Of a DNA stretch of 33,551 nt, positions 16,133 to 24,381 are shown piece after piece. The position numbers were made by a program, and so were the translations under genes. Each line of letters begins with the position of its first letter. Position 1 is the stretch's first letter. Under the pieces are notes generated by a model. The model worked only from the letters and a program-made list of their open reading frames with translations. It was not told where the DNA came from and did not search any database. Source of the stretch: an uncultured Gemmatimonadota bacterium (GTDB lineage Bacteria > Gemmatimonadota > Gemmatimonadetes > Gemmatimonadales > GWC2-71-9); assembly GCA_937871775.1 (NCBI GenBank), contig CALMOP010000051.1, forward strand, positions 1 to 33,551, written 5' to 3'.

Positions 16133-18490
16133 ATGTCTCTCGTTGCCCTGCTTGCCGGACTGGCGATCGCGCCAGCGGACACCGCGCACCTGGTGCTGGT
16201 GGCGAGCACCGACCTGCACGGCACCGCGACCGACTGGAATTACGTCCAGAACCTCCCCTGGCCGGGCGGTCTGGCCCGGGCCGCGGCCGTCATCGACTCC
16301 CTCCGCCAGCTCTATCCCGGACAGGTGGTGGTGGTCGATGCGGGTGATGCCCTCGCGGGGAACGCGTTCGCAGCCTACTACGGCCGGGTGGGGAAGCGGA
16401 CGCCGCACCCGGTGGTCGAGGCAATGAGCCTCGCCGGATACGACGTCGCCACGCCCGGAGAGCGGGAATTCGATTTCGGCCTCGACCGGTTCAACCAGGC
16501 TGTCTCCGGCGCCACCTTCCGCTACGTCACGGCCAACATCCGGCTGCTTCCCGAGGATACGCTGGCCTTCCCGGCCTATGTCGTCCTGCAACGGGGCGGG
16601 GTTCGGATTGCGATTTCCGGTCTCACGACCCCGGGGGCAATGATCTGGAACGGGCCCCAGCTGCGGGGCAGGATCATGGTCGACCCGATCGAGGCCAGCG
16701 CCGCGCGGGTCCTGCCGCGGATGCGTCTGGATGCCGATCTCGCTGTGCTGCTGGTCCATAGCGGCATGTCCGGGGCTTCCTCCTATGATACGACCGGCCG
16801 GGGCGGTGAGCACGTCGCCGCCCGCCTGGCTCAGGGTGCCGACCGGCCGGACCTGGTCGTTGTGGGTCATTCGTACCAGGAAATCATCGACTCCACGATC
16901 AACGGGGTTCACTTCGTTCAGCCTCGCCCCGACGGGGTCAGCCTGTCGGTGGTTCACATTTCGCTGACCCGGGAAAACGGCCGCTGGGTCCCGCGCGAGA
17001 TCCGGGGTCAGCGTATCCTGCTGGCCGAGGTGCGCCCGCTGGAACGGGTGCTCCGCCGGCTGGACGAGCCCCACGGTGAGGTGCTGCGCTGGTCTTCGGT
17101 CAAGATCGGGGAGAACGAACGCCGCATTTCCCTGGCTGCCGCCCGGGTCGAGGACACGCCCCTGATGCGGCTGATGCTCAAGGCCATGCGCCAGGCCACC
17201 GGGGCTGACCTGGCGGCTCTCCCGGCCCCGGACCTGCGCATCGCGCTGGATCCTGGCGAGGTGACGCAGGGATCGGTGTTTCGGCTCTACCCCTGGGAGC
17301 ATCATCTCAAGACGGTGCGTATCAGCGGGGCCGAGCTCAAGGCCTACCTGGAGCAGGATGCGAGATATTTCTTCGTCGATGCCCATGCTCAGGTGTTTCC
17401 CAACCTGTATGTGCCTGGCTCATGGTACGACGTGGTTGGCGGTGCGACCTACATTGTGGACCTGGGCAAGCCGATGGGGTCACGAGTAGTGCGGCTCGCG
17501 GTCAAGGGTCGGACCGTCGCTCCGACCGACAGCTTCACGCTCACCATTCCCGACATTCGCCGGGAAGGCCAGGGCGCCTACGCCATGCTGACCCGAGCGC
17601 CGCTCGTCAAGGCCAGCGAGCCCTTGATCCAGGACGCGCTGCGGGCCGAACTCGCCCGCGCGAAGGTCGTCCGGGCCGCGGACTACGAAGGACAGGACTG
17701 GTCACTCACCCCGTCATACCTGGCCCGGCGTGCCCGGGCCCTCTTCATCGCGCCCACCGGGCCGGAAATCGCCGTGGCCGACACCGAGCCGGAGCGGTTC
17801 GAGATCCCTCAGGCGCCGACCCGGGTCGATCTGCTGCGGCAGGATTCGCTGGACCGGCTGCGGGAACGGGCCGACTCGACCGCCGGTGTGATCGTCACCA
17901 CCCTGCGGCTACCGGCGGAACGTGCGCCCGGGACCGGACTGCTCCGCCTGCTGGCCGACGCCTATCGCAACGATACCCGGTCGGACGTGGCCGTCGTCAT
18001 CCCGGAGGAAGGCGTCAACCCGCTGCCGGCGCGGGGCCTGAGCGCGGGGGAAGTGCGGGCCGCCGCGCTCGGAGCTGCGACCCTCCTGACGATTGGGTTG
18101 ACGGGGGCGGAACTCCGGGCCCTGCTGGAGACGGCGCTGGCACGCCGTGGCGGGCCCTGCTGCGAATTCTCGGGGCTGCGGGTGGAGTACGACGGGCGTC
18201 GGAAGCAGTGGGATCGGGTGCGCAAGGTCACGCTCAGTACCGGCAAGCCGCTGGATCCCAAACAGAACTACCTGCTGACGTTCAGCACCAGGCTGGTGTC
18301 GGGGGATGCGTTTCCGCTCGGCGCGACGGACTGCCGGCCAGTCAAGGGATGCCAGACCCCTGGCCGCCTGTCGCAATACGTCGTGGAGCGTTCGGAACGG
18401 CATCCGGCCGACGCGCTGCTTGAGTATGTCTCGAAGCTGCACCAGCCGGTGACGCCGCCCGATGACCTGAGGCTGGTGCCGATTCGCTGA
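16133..18490 (+). CDS. 5'-nucleotidase/UshA-family metallophosphoesterase with two C-terminal domains and altered active-site residues
   Basis: Large, probably exported protein of 785 residues. The N-terminus is a short hydrophobic stretch without basic residues, so the signal peptide is weak. Domains: calcineurin-like metallophosphatase (about 18-290), 5'-nucleotidase C-terminal domain (about 320-520) and a second, shorter C-terminal-like domain (about 590-765). Family motifs seen are STDLHG (Asp27, His29), DAGD (Asp72) and VHSGMSG (His209). The usual GNHEFD reads GEREFDFG, replacing the metal-binding Asn and catalytic His by Glu110 and Arg111. GHS(H/Q) reads GHSYQE, with Tyr248 in place of a metal ligand. 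Activity is therefore uncertain. It heads a run with the small gene, add and purine nucleoside phosphorylase, which would fit AMP to adenosine to inosine to hypoxanthine. The ATG (16133) is preferred to the track's TTG (16124). Confidence 0.85.
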   Translation: MSLVALLAGLAIAPADTAHLVLVASTDLHGTATDWNYVQNLPWPGGLARAAAVIDSLRQLYPGQVVVVDAGDALAGNAFAAYYGRVGKRTPHPVVEAMSLAGYDVATPGEREFDFGLDRFNQAVSGATFRYVTANIRLLPEDTLAFPAYVVLQRGGVRIAISGLTTPGAMIWNGPQLRGRIMVDPIEASAARVLPRMRLDADLAVLLVHSGMSGASSYDTTGRGGEHVAARLAQGADRPDLVVVGHSYQEIIDSTINGVHFVQPRPDGVSLSVVHISLTRENGRWVPREIRGQRILLAEVRPLERVLRRLDEPHGEVLRWSSVKIGENERRISLAAARVEDTPLMRLMLKAMRQATGADLAALPAPDLRIALDPGEVTQGSVFRLYPWEHHLKTVRISGAELKAYLEQDARYFFVDAHAQVFPNLYVPGSWYDVVGGATYIVDLGKPMGSRVVRLAVKGRTVAPTDSFTLTIPDIRREGQGAYAMLTRAPLVKASEPLIQDALRAELARAKVVRAADYEGQDWSLTPSYLARRARALFIAPTGPEIAVADTEPERFEIPQAPTRVDLLRQDSLDRLRERADSTAGVIVTTLRLPAERAPGTGLLRLLADAYRNDTRSDVAVVIPEEGVNPLPARGLSAGEVRAAALGAATLLTIGLTGAELRALLETALARRGGPCCEFSGLRVEYDGRRKQWDRVRKVTLSTGKPLDPKQNYLLTFSTRLVSGDAFPLGATDCRPVKGCQTPGRLSQYVVERSERHPADALLEYVSKLHQPVTPPDDLRLVPIR

Positions 18491-18729
18491 TGGCGGAGAT
18501 CCGGGTCTTCCTCAACGAGCGGGGCCTCACCGTGCCTCCCGCCTCCACCGTCCGGGAGGTGCTGGCTGCCGCGCTGCCCGACCTGCTTCCCGCGATCACC
18601 GGCGGAACCGCCTTCGTGACCGATGGTCGCGGCCTGCCCATTGCCCTCGACGCGGTCCTGCCTCCCGGCGCGATCCTGCGGGCGGCCCGGTCTGGACGCC
18701 GCAGCGAAGCGGAACATGGCGGGACCTGA
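18490..18729 (+). CDS. Small protein, possibly beta-grasp (ThiS/MoaD-like)
   Basis: I do not recognise this 79-residue protein as a named family. It starts with an ATG sharing one base with the upstream stop (TGATG) and overlaps add by 14 nt, which supports translation. It opens IRVFLNERGLTVPPASTVREVL, then ITGGTAFVTDGRGLPIALDAVLPPGAILRAAR. This pattern (strand, turn, strand, helix, then the late PPGAILR strand) is like ThiS/MoaD ubiquitin-like sulfur carriers. The C-terminus ends HGGT rather than the required terminal GG, and the last ~10 residues overlap add, so a sulfur-carrier role is not supported. It may be a structural or regulatory partner of its purine-salvage neighbours. Confidence 0.7.
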   Translation: MAEIRVFLNERGLTVPPASTVREVLAAALPDLLPAITGGTAFVTDGRGLPIALDAVLPPGAILRAARSGRRSEAEHGGT

Positions 18730-19738
18730 ACGGTTTCGCCTGCTGCCCAAGGCGGAATTGCACGTCCATCTCGACGGCTCCCTCAGGCCGGCGACGCTGA
18801 TCGATCTGGCCGACGCCGCCGGGCTCCCCCTGCCGACCCGCGAGCCCGGCGCCCTGGCCCGCCACATGGCCGCCGCCGCTCGTGATCTCGAGGACTACCT
18901 CAGTCGGTTCGCTCTGACCGTGGCGGTGCTGCAGACCCCGCAGGCCCTTGAGCGGGTGGCGTACGAGATGGTCGAGGACGCGGCCGCCGATGGGGTCCGG
19001 TATCTGGAGGTGCGGTACTGTCCTGCGCTGAGCCGGGAGGCGGGGCTCACTCTCGACGAGGTGGTCGCCGCCGAACGCCGGGGTCTGGCCGCAGGCGAGC
19101 GGGCCTTCGGGGTGCGAACCGCCATCATCAACTGTACCCTGCGCCATTTCGCTCCCGACCTGTCGGAGGAGATCGCCGAAGCATCGGTGCGACAGGGGCC
19201 CCACGGCGTGGTGGGGTTCGATCTCGCCGGCGGCGAAGCGGACTACCCTGCAGCGCCCCACCGCGCTGCCTTCGCGATCGCCAGCCGGGGAGGGCTGGGA
19301 CTCACGGTGCACGCTGGTGAGGCGGCCGGCCCGGCCTCGTTGCGTGAAGCCATCTTCGAGTGTCAGGCGGACCGGATCGGTCACGGGACCCGCTTGCACG
19401 AGGATCCGGAACTCACCGAGCTGGTACGCGAGCGCGGGATTCCGATCGAGATCAACCTGACATCGAACGTCCAGACCGGAGTGGTTCGGGAGCCCGCCGT
19501 CCATCCGGTCCGGAGGTACCTCGACGCCGGTCTCCGGGTCACCCTGTGTACCGACAACTGGCTGATGAGTGGGGTGACGCTCTCGGGTGAATATGCCGTG
19601 GCCGCCGCGGCACTCGATCTGACTCCGGCTGAACTCCGGCAGCTCATCCTGGAGGGATTCCGCGCCGGGTTCCTTCCGCCCGCCGATCGCGACCGCCTGG
19701 TCGCCGAGGCGGCCGAGGCGCTGCGAGGGCTCGTCTGA
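18716..19738 (+). CDS. add: Adenosine deaminase
   Basis: Cytosolic zinc amidohydrolase converting (deoxy)adenosine to (deoxy)inosine. The track starts too early, at 18623; the ATG at 18716 gives 340 residues and begins just before the conserved region. The HxH zinc motif is ELHVHLDGS (His16, His18), the third histidine with the catalytic glutamate is in VHAGEA, then DRIGHGTRL, and the last zinc ligand is the aspartate of CTDNWLMSG. The second position of the usual TDD is Asn here, a variant I recall from other bacterial adenosine deaminases. It overlaps the small gene by 14 nt and is followed by purine nucleoside phosphorylase, giving consecutive salvage steps. Confidence 0.94.
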   Translation: MAGPERFRLLPKAELHVHLDGSLRPATLIDLADAAGLPLPTREPGALARHMAAAARDLEDYLSRFALTVAVLQTPQALERVAYEMVEDAAADGVRYLEVRYCPALSREAGLTLDEVVAAERRGLAAGERAFGVRTAIINCTLRHFAPDLSEEIAEASVRQGPHGVVGFDLAGGEADYPAAPHRAAFAIASRGGLGLTVHAGEAAGPASLREAIFECQADRIGHGTRLHEDPELTELVRERGIPIEINLTSNVQTGVVREPAVHPVRRYLDAGLRVTLCTDNWLMSGVTLSGEYAVAAAALDLTPAELRQLILEGFRAGFLPPADRDRLVAEAAEALRGLV

Positions 19739-19767
19739 TCCGCCGGGACATCGCCCAGGCCGCCGCG

Positions 19768-20550
19768 GTGGTCCGGACGTGGCTCGCCGCCGAGCGCCCG
19801 GATCTGGGGGTGGTGCTGGGATCCGGGATGGGCGGCTTCGCGACCCGGCTGAGTGGCGAGCGCCGACTCGACTTCGCCGCGATTCCCGGATTCGGGGAGG
19901 CCCGGATCCCGGGTCATGCTGGTGAACTGGTCATCGGACGACTCGGCGGCCGTCCGGTGCTGTGCCAAAGCGGACGATTCCACGCGTACGAGGGTCATCC
20001 GCCGGCCCAGCTCGCCTTGCCGATCCGGGTGATGGCCAGCGTGGGGGTTACGACGCTCTGCCTGACCAATGCCGCGGGGGGCATCGATCCGCGATTGGAG
20101 CCGGGTGGCCTGATGCTGCTGACTGATCACCTCAACCTCACCTTTCGGAATCTGCTGGCGGGGCCGGTTGCAGCGGGAGAGACCCGCTTCCCGGACCTGT
20201 CCGCCCCCTACCACGCCGGCCTCCGGGCCCTGGCGAGGGAAGTGGCCGCGGAGCGGCGCATTCCGCTGGCCGAGGGCGTGTACGCGGGCCTCACGGGACC
20301 GAGCTATGAAACCCCGGCGGAGATCCGGATGCTGGCGCGGGCCGGCGCCGCGGCAGTGGGGATGTCGACGGTCCTGGAGGTGATTGTGGCGCGGGCGTGC
20401 GGGCTCCGCTGCCTGGGAGTGTCGGTCATTGCCAACCGCGCGGCGGGCCTCGCAAGCGGTCGGCTGGATCACGCCGAGGTGCTCGCGATCACTCGGGCGG
20501 CCGAGTCCCGGTTGAGCGATCTGCTCGAGGGGGTCCTGGGTCGGGCCTAG
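19768..20550 (+). CDS. Purine nucleoside phosphorylase (trimeric PunA/NP-II type)
   Basis: Phosphorolyses inosine and guanosine to base plus ribose-1-phosphate. Conserved motifs: VVLGSGMGGF (phosphate loop), GHAGELVIG, GRFHAYEGH, CLTNAAGGID, LTDHLNLTF, GVYAGLTGPSYETPAEI, GMSTVLEVIVA and SVIANRAAG. The last is Asn-Arg-Ala where the typical family reads TNxAAG, so base specificity may differ. The annotated GTG (19768) gives 260 residues but cuts the first helix. Reading upstream in frame adds IRRDIAQAAAV back to a CTG at 19735, which overlaps the add stop as CTGA and would give the normal ~24 residues before the phosphate loop. The stop TAG shares the CTAG at 20547-20550 with convergent thiD. 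Confidence 0.92.
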   Translation: MVRTWLAAERPDLGVVLGSGMGGFATRLSGERRLDFAAIPGFGEARIPGHAGELVIGRLGGRPVLCQSGRFHAYEGHPPAQLALPIRVMASVGVTTLCLTNAAGGIDPRLEPGGLMLLTDHLNLTFRNLLAGPVAAGETRFPDLSAPYHAGLRALAREVAAERRIPLAEGVYAGLTGPSYETPAEIRMLARAGAAAVGMSTVLEVIVARACGLRCLGVSVIANRAAGLASGRLDHAEVLAITRAAESRLSDLLEGVLGRA

Positions 20551-21392
20551 GAGGACGAGGGGTCCGCTGCGCCCGGGCCCGTTGTACCTTGGGGGAGTCC
20601 CCCGTGGAGCCGTGCCGGAACCGTGTGGTTCAACGGGCCGTGCCCCTGTCCCAGCCCCGGGGCCGCCGCGATGGCCCGGTGGACGTAGTCGAGCCCGTCG
20701 GCGGTGGCCTGCTCCAGCGGGTAACCGGCGGCCAGCCCTGCGGTCAGCGCCGCCGAAAGGGTGCAGCCGGTGCCGTGGGTGGATCGGCCGGGCAGCCTGG
20801 GCCTCCGGAAATGGCGGATCTCCCCGGCGGTGACCAGGATGTCGGTGATCTCCTCACCCGCGAGGTGCCCGCCCTTGATCAGGGCCGCCCGCGCTCCCAG
20901 GGTGAGCAGGCGGCGTCCCGCCAGCTCCATCTGCGCCGGGGTCCTGACCTCGAGCCCGGTGAGCATGGCCGCTTCGGGAAGGTTGGGAGTCACCACCAGG
21001 GCCAGCGGCACGAGGAGATCCCGGATCACGGTCTCCGCCGCCGGGTCGAGCAGGCGATCACCGCTGGTGGCGGCCATCACCGGATCGAGGACGTACCGGG
21101 ACCAGCGGTATCCGGCGATGGCCCGGGCGATCTGGCGAACCAGTCCGGCATTGGCCAGCATCCCGGTCTTGAGGGCCGCCGGGGGAAGATCTTCGGCGAG
21201 GGCCGCGAGTTGCTCGGCCACCATCGATTCCGGAACCGGGTGGACAGCCCGTACCCCCCGGGTGTCTTGGGCGGTGAGCGCGACCACGACGGTGGTGCCG
21301 AACACCCCGAACTGATGAAAGGTTTTCAGGTCCGCCTGGATGCCGGCGCCGCCCCCGGAATCGGAACCGGCGATCGTCAGGGCGATCTTCAT
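20547..21392 (-). CDS. thiD: Hydroxymethylpyrimidine/phosphomethylpyrimidine kinase
   Basis: Cytosolic ribokinase-fold kinase phosphorylating HMP and HMP-P in thiamine biosynthesis. From the ATG at 21392 it has 281 residues; AGGAG lies 6 nt upstream, a much better site than that for the track's ATG at 21422, and this start removes overlap with the divergent gene. Motifs: IAGSDSGGGAGIQADLKTF at the N-terminus, ALTAQDTRGV, LDPVMAATSGDRLL, TPNLPEAAMLTG, LIKGGHL and the anion hole STHGTGCTLSAAL with the catalytic aspartate position occupied by the GTGC segment as usual in ThiD. The last ~20 residues (Gly/Pro/Ser-rich) are a dispensable-looking tail. No other thiamine gene is nearby. Confidence 0.95.
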   Translation of the reverse strand: MKIALTIAGSDSGGGAGIQADLKTFHQFGVFGTTVVVALTAQDTRGVRAVHPVPESMVAEQLAALAEDLPPAALKTGMLANAGLVRQIARAIAGYRWSRYVLDPVMAATSGDRLLDPAAETVIRDLLVPLALVVTPNLPEAAMLTGLEVRTPAQMELAGRRLLTLGARAALIKGGHLAGEEITDILVTAGEIRHFRRPRLPGRSTHGTGCTLSAALTAGLAAGYPLEQATADGLDYVHRAIAAAPGLGQGHGPLNHTVPARLHGGLPQGTTGPGAADPSSS

Positions 21393-21411
21393 CCCCAACT
21401 CCTGGGTGGCC

Positions 21412-22176
21412 GTGTCGCTCATACGGACGATTCGCGATCTCCAGCGGCGGCGGGCCCGCGAGCGCCGGGGCCAGGCCCTGATCGAGGGGGTCCGGCTGGT
21501 GGAGGAGGCCCTCGCCGCCGGGTTGCCGATGGCGGGAGCGGTGGTGGCTCCGGGGCTGGAAAGTACATCGCGGGGTCAGGCCCTCCAACGGCGGCTCCGG
21601 GAGACGGCGGTTCCGCTGGAGCAAGTGAGCGATGCCGACCTGGCCCGGCTGGCCGACACCGACCAGCCACAGGGTGTGGTGGCAGTGGTCGACCCGCCCG
21701 TCTGGAGCCTGACACAGCTCCCGGTGGGCTCCGCCGGGGTGGTCCTGGTTCTGGACGGAGTACAGGACCCGGGGAATGTCGGGGCCCTGGCGCGGACCGC
21801 CCTGGGACTGGGCGCCGTCGGCCTGCTGGCGTTGCCGGGCACCGCCGACCTGCTGAACCCCAAGGTGCTGCGCGGCAGCATGGGGGCGCTGTTCCGGCTG
21901 CCGGCTCTGGCGGTCGAGCTGGAGGAACTGTACCGCTGGTCCGCCGACGCCGGCGTGGCCCTGTGGGTGACGGGGCCGGATGGGACGCCGGTGTCCGGCG
22001 TGGTGCGGCAGGGTCCGGTGGCGGTGGTCGTGGGCAACGAGGGGAGTGGGGTACGGCCGGAACTCGCGGCCCGGGCCACCCGATCGGTCTCGGTGCCACT
22101 GCGGGGGGGCGTGGAATCACTGAACGTGGCGGTCGCGGCGGGAATCATCCTCCACGAGGTATTGCGTGCGCATTGA
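21412..22176 (+). CDS. SpoU/TrmH-family RNA 2'-O-methyltransferase
   Basis: Predicted SPOUT methyltransferase that methylates a ribose 2'-OH in rRNA or tRNA using SAM. The track starts inside thiD; the best start is GTG at 21412 (or 21406), giving about 254 residues. An N-terminal substrate-binding domain (about 1-90) includes RRGQALIEGVRLVEEAL. The SPOUT domain follows with motif 1 DPGNVGALARTA, motif 2 VVVGNEGSGV and motif 3 LNVAVAAGIILHE, which form the trefoil knot. No convincing ribosome site precedes the start. The target nucleotide cannot be read from sequence. It is coupled to the prepilin peptidase gene by an 11-nt overlap. Confidence 0.9.
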   Translation: MSLIRTIRDLQRRRARERRGQALIEGVRLVEEALAAGLPMAGAVVAPGLESTSRGQALQRRLRETAVPLEQVSDADLARLADTDQPQGVVAVVDPPVWSLTQLPVGSAGVVLVLDGVQDPGNVGALARTALGLGAVGLLALPGTADLLNPKVLRGSMGALFRLPALAVELEELYRWSADAGVALWVTGPDGTPVSGVVRQGPVAVVVGNEGSGVRPELAARATRSVSVPLRGGVESLNVAVAAGIILHEVLRAH

Positions 22177-22939
22177 AACCCTGACAGCACTGGGCATGGG
22201 TGTACTGGGCGCCATGATCGGCAGTTTTCTCAATGTGTGCATCTACCGCTGGCCGCGGGACGAGTCGGTGGTCCGCCCCCGCTCCCGCTGCCCCGGCTGC
22301 GGCCAGAGTATCGCGTGGTACGACAACCTGCCGGTCTTTTCGTGGCTGCTGCTCCGGGGCCGCTGTCGTCGCTGCGGAACCGGGATCTCGCTGCAGTACC
22401 CGCTGGTGGAATTGGCGACCGGGCTGATCTGGGGCCTGCTGGCCTGGCGCCACGGCCTGACCCTGGCGGCGCTGATGGGCGCGGTGTTCTTCACACTGCT
22501 GCTCGGCATCACCATGACGGACGCGCGTGACTACATCATCCCGGATGAGTTCAGTATCGGCGGGCTGGTCCTCGGCATCTTGTTCAGCCTGCCAGGGGGT
22601 TTCCCCGTCATCGCCCATGCCCTGATCGGGGCTGCCGCCGGATTCTGCCTGCTGTGGGTCGTCGGTGCCCTCGGGACCCGCATCTTCAAGGAAGACGCCA
22701 TGGGTGGCGGGGACATCAAGATGATGGCCATGGTGGGCGCCTTCGTGGGCTGGCAGGGGGTGCTGCTCACGGTCTTCCTGGGTGCCCTGCTGGGGACTCT
22801 GATCTTCGTGCCCATCAGCGTTCTCAATCGCAAGCGACTGGTTCCCTTCGGGATCTTCCTCAGTATGGGGGCGGCGACCACTTGGGTAGCCGGTCCGACG
22901 CTGATCGCATGGTATCGCGACTTCGTATTGCGACCCTGA
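22166..22939 (+). CDS. pilD: Type IV prepilin peptidase / N-methyltransferase
   Basis: Inner-membrane aspartic protease of 257 residues that cleaves and N-methylates prepilins and type II secretion pseudopilins. The N-terminal GSFLNVCIYRWP is followed by the four-cysteine zinc motif (CPGC and CRRC) in a cytosolic loop of the methyltransferase region. Catalytic aspartates are in TMTDARDYIIPDE and the GxGD-type MGGGDIKMMAMVG. About seven to eight membrane segments are visible. The GTG start at 22166 has GAGGT 5 nt upstream and overlaps the previous stop. No pilin or secretion gene lies in the window, so substrates are elsewhere. Confidence 0.95.
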   Translation: MRIETLTALGMGVLGAMIGSFLNVCIYRWPRDESVVRPRSRCPGCGQSIAWYDNLPVFSWLLLRGRCRRCGTGISLQYPLVELATGLIWGLLAWRHGLTLAALMGAVFFTLLLGITMTDARDYIIPDEFSIGGLVLGILFSLPGGFPVIAHALIGAAAGFCLLWVVGALGTRIFKEDAMGGGDIKMMAMVGAFVGWQGVLLTVFLGALLGTLIFVPISVLNRKRLVPFGIFLSMGAATTWVAGPTLIAWYRDFVLRP

Positions 22940-24117
22940 TCATTCTCGCGGCCGCCGTCGCCGCGTGCCGGGGCCAGCCTCCGGCACGCGAGATCGATGA
23001 GGTCACCCGGATGATCGACAGCCTCACTCCCGCCGTGGAAAAGGCGGTGGGGCTGCCCTTCCGTACCCGCCCCCGGGCCACGCTGCGCAGCCGCGAGCAG
23101 GTTCGCGCCTACATTCTCCAGAAGCTCGACCAGGAGTTGCCCGCTTCCAAGGCCCGCGGGCTGCAGGCCACCTACCGGCTGCTCGGGCTGCTGCCTGACT
23201 CGCTGGACCTGCGGGCCCTGCTGCTCGACCTGTTCACCGAGCAGATCGCCGGCTATTACGAGCCGGACTCCTCGATGCTGTTCCTGGTCGCCAGCAGCGA
23301 TCCGGGCGCGCTCCGCGTGACGGCCGCGCACGAGTTGGTACACGCCCTGCAGCACCAGTATCTCCCGCTCGATTCGATCCTGCGGCAGCAGGGCGACAAC
23401 GACCGCCTCACCGCCGCCCAGGCGATTCTGGAAGGCCAGGCCACGATCGCCGGCATCCAGGTCATGGTGCCGGACCAGAACCTGTATGCCATGCCGATGT
23501 TCTGGGACACCTATCGGGAACAACTCAAGACCACCCAATCCACCATGCCCGTCTACGGCAAGGCTCCCAGCATCCTGCGGGAGAGCCTGATCTTTCCCTA
23601 CCTTGGCGGCGCCGATTTCCTGCGCTGGTGGTACGGCTCCGAACTCCACGACAGCCAGCCGTATGGGCCGCGCATGCCGGTCTCCACCGAGCAGATCCTC
23701 CACCCCTACCGCTACGGCCGGGGCGATCAGCCGGTCCGGCTCGAGTTCACGGCGGCCGAAGCTGGCGTGATCTACGAGGACGTGCTGGGGGAACTGGACC
23801 TCCGGATCCTGATTGCCGATCTGGGTGGGGTCGATCTGCAGTCCCCGATGGCCCTGGGATGGGGGGGCGACCGCTACCGGGTCTACGATACCCCTGCCGG
23901 TGCGGCCATGGTGTGGTACATCGTGTGGGACGACGCGGCCAGTCGGACCCGGTTTCACGCCAGCTCGGTTCCCCGCCTGGAGCAGCGCCGCCGGCTCGGC
24001 TATCGGATGGAGCTGACCCCATTCACTCTGCAGGGGCGCCCCGCGACCCGCGGGGTGATCGCCCCCGACCACTGGTCCGGGTGGAAGCAGCTCGCCACGG
24101 TGCGGATACCGCCCTGA
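22909..24117 (+). CDS. Putative lipoprotein zinc metalloprotease (HEXXH), unknown family
   Basis: Predicted exported protein of 402 residues from the ATG at 22909; the track's start at 22654 lies inside pilD. A signal sequence ends with the lipobox-like VAAC (Cys20), so it is probably lipid-anchored. The central region has ITEQIAGYYEPD-like sequence followed by AAHELVHALQHQ, the zincin HEXXH motif (His141-His145). A downstream glutamate in AQAILEGQATI, about 25-30 residues on, could be the third ligand. I do not recognise the family beyond zincin-like. It overlaps pilD by 31 nt, so co-translation is likely and a role at the cell surface fits. It ends 3 nt from a convergent small gene. Confidence 0.8.
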   Translation: MVSRLRIATLIILAAAVAACRGQPPAREIDEVTRMIDSLTPAVEKAVGLPFRTRPRATLRSREQVRAYILQKLDQELPASKARGLQATYRLLGLLPDSLDLRALLLDLFTEQIAGYYEPDSSMLFLVASSDPGALRVTAAHELVHALQHQYLPLDSILRQQGDNDRLTAAQAILEGQATIAGIQVMVPDQNLYAMPMFWDTYREQLKTTQSTMPVYGKAPSILRESLIFPYLGGADFLRWWYGSELHDSQPYGPRMPVSTEQILHPYRYGRGDQPVRLEFTAAEAGVIYEDVLGELDLRILIADLGGVDLQSPMALGWGGDRYRVYDTPAGAAMVWYIVWDDAASRTRFHASSVPRLEQRRRLGYRMELTPFTLQGRPATRGVIAPDHWSGWKQLATVRIPP

Positions 24118-24120
24118 CGC

Positions 24121-24381
24121 TCAGTGGACCAAGGGTCTGGAACTGCTGTCCGGCCGCTCGGCGAGGACCGACGCCATGGCCCGGGCCGAGCTGGAAGCGA
24201 CCTCCAGGACACTGGTGACGAAGTCGAGGCCCAGCCGGAGTTCTTCGTCCGACATGGACCGGGCCGTGCGCATGACAGCATAGGGCCCGTGGCTGACGGC
24301 TTCGGCGAGGGCATCCGCGACCCGGATGCCGATCGCGGCCCGGGGATCGGTGTCCGGCTCGAGGGTGAGGACCGGCTTCAT
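24121..24381 (-). CDS. Small helical protein of unknown function
   Basis: An 86-residue protein not recognised. The ATG at 24381 has GGGAG 6-7 nt upstream, a strong ribosome site, while the longer track ORF has none. The sequence (DALAEAVSHGPYAVMRTARSMSDEELRLGLDF...) is mostly amphipathic helix, with no cysteine, membrane segment or signal. It is convergent with the metalloprotease gene, stops 3 nt apart, and divergent from ffh across 236 bp. Good initiation signals favour a real gene, but no function can be suggested. Confidence 0.6.
   Translation of the reverse strand: MKPVLTLEPDTDPRAAIGIRVADALAEAVSHGPYAVMRTARSMSDEELRLGLDFVTSVLEVASSSARAMASVLAERPDSSSRPLVH

Noticed and set aside
20596-20611. 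GGGGG/CCCCC hairpin resembling a terminator
   Set aside because: It lies inside the thiD coding region near its 3' end and has no T-run; treated as coding sequence.
20397-22184. 595-residue plus-strand ORF
   Set aside because: It runs across thiD and the methyltransferase in the wrong frame and turns into Gly/Pro/Arg-rich repeats typical of a shadow frame.
22531-24072. 513-residue minus-strand ORF
   Set aside because: Antisense of pilD and the metalloprotease; no signal sequence, motif or ribosome site.
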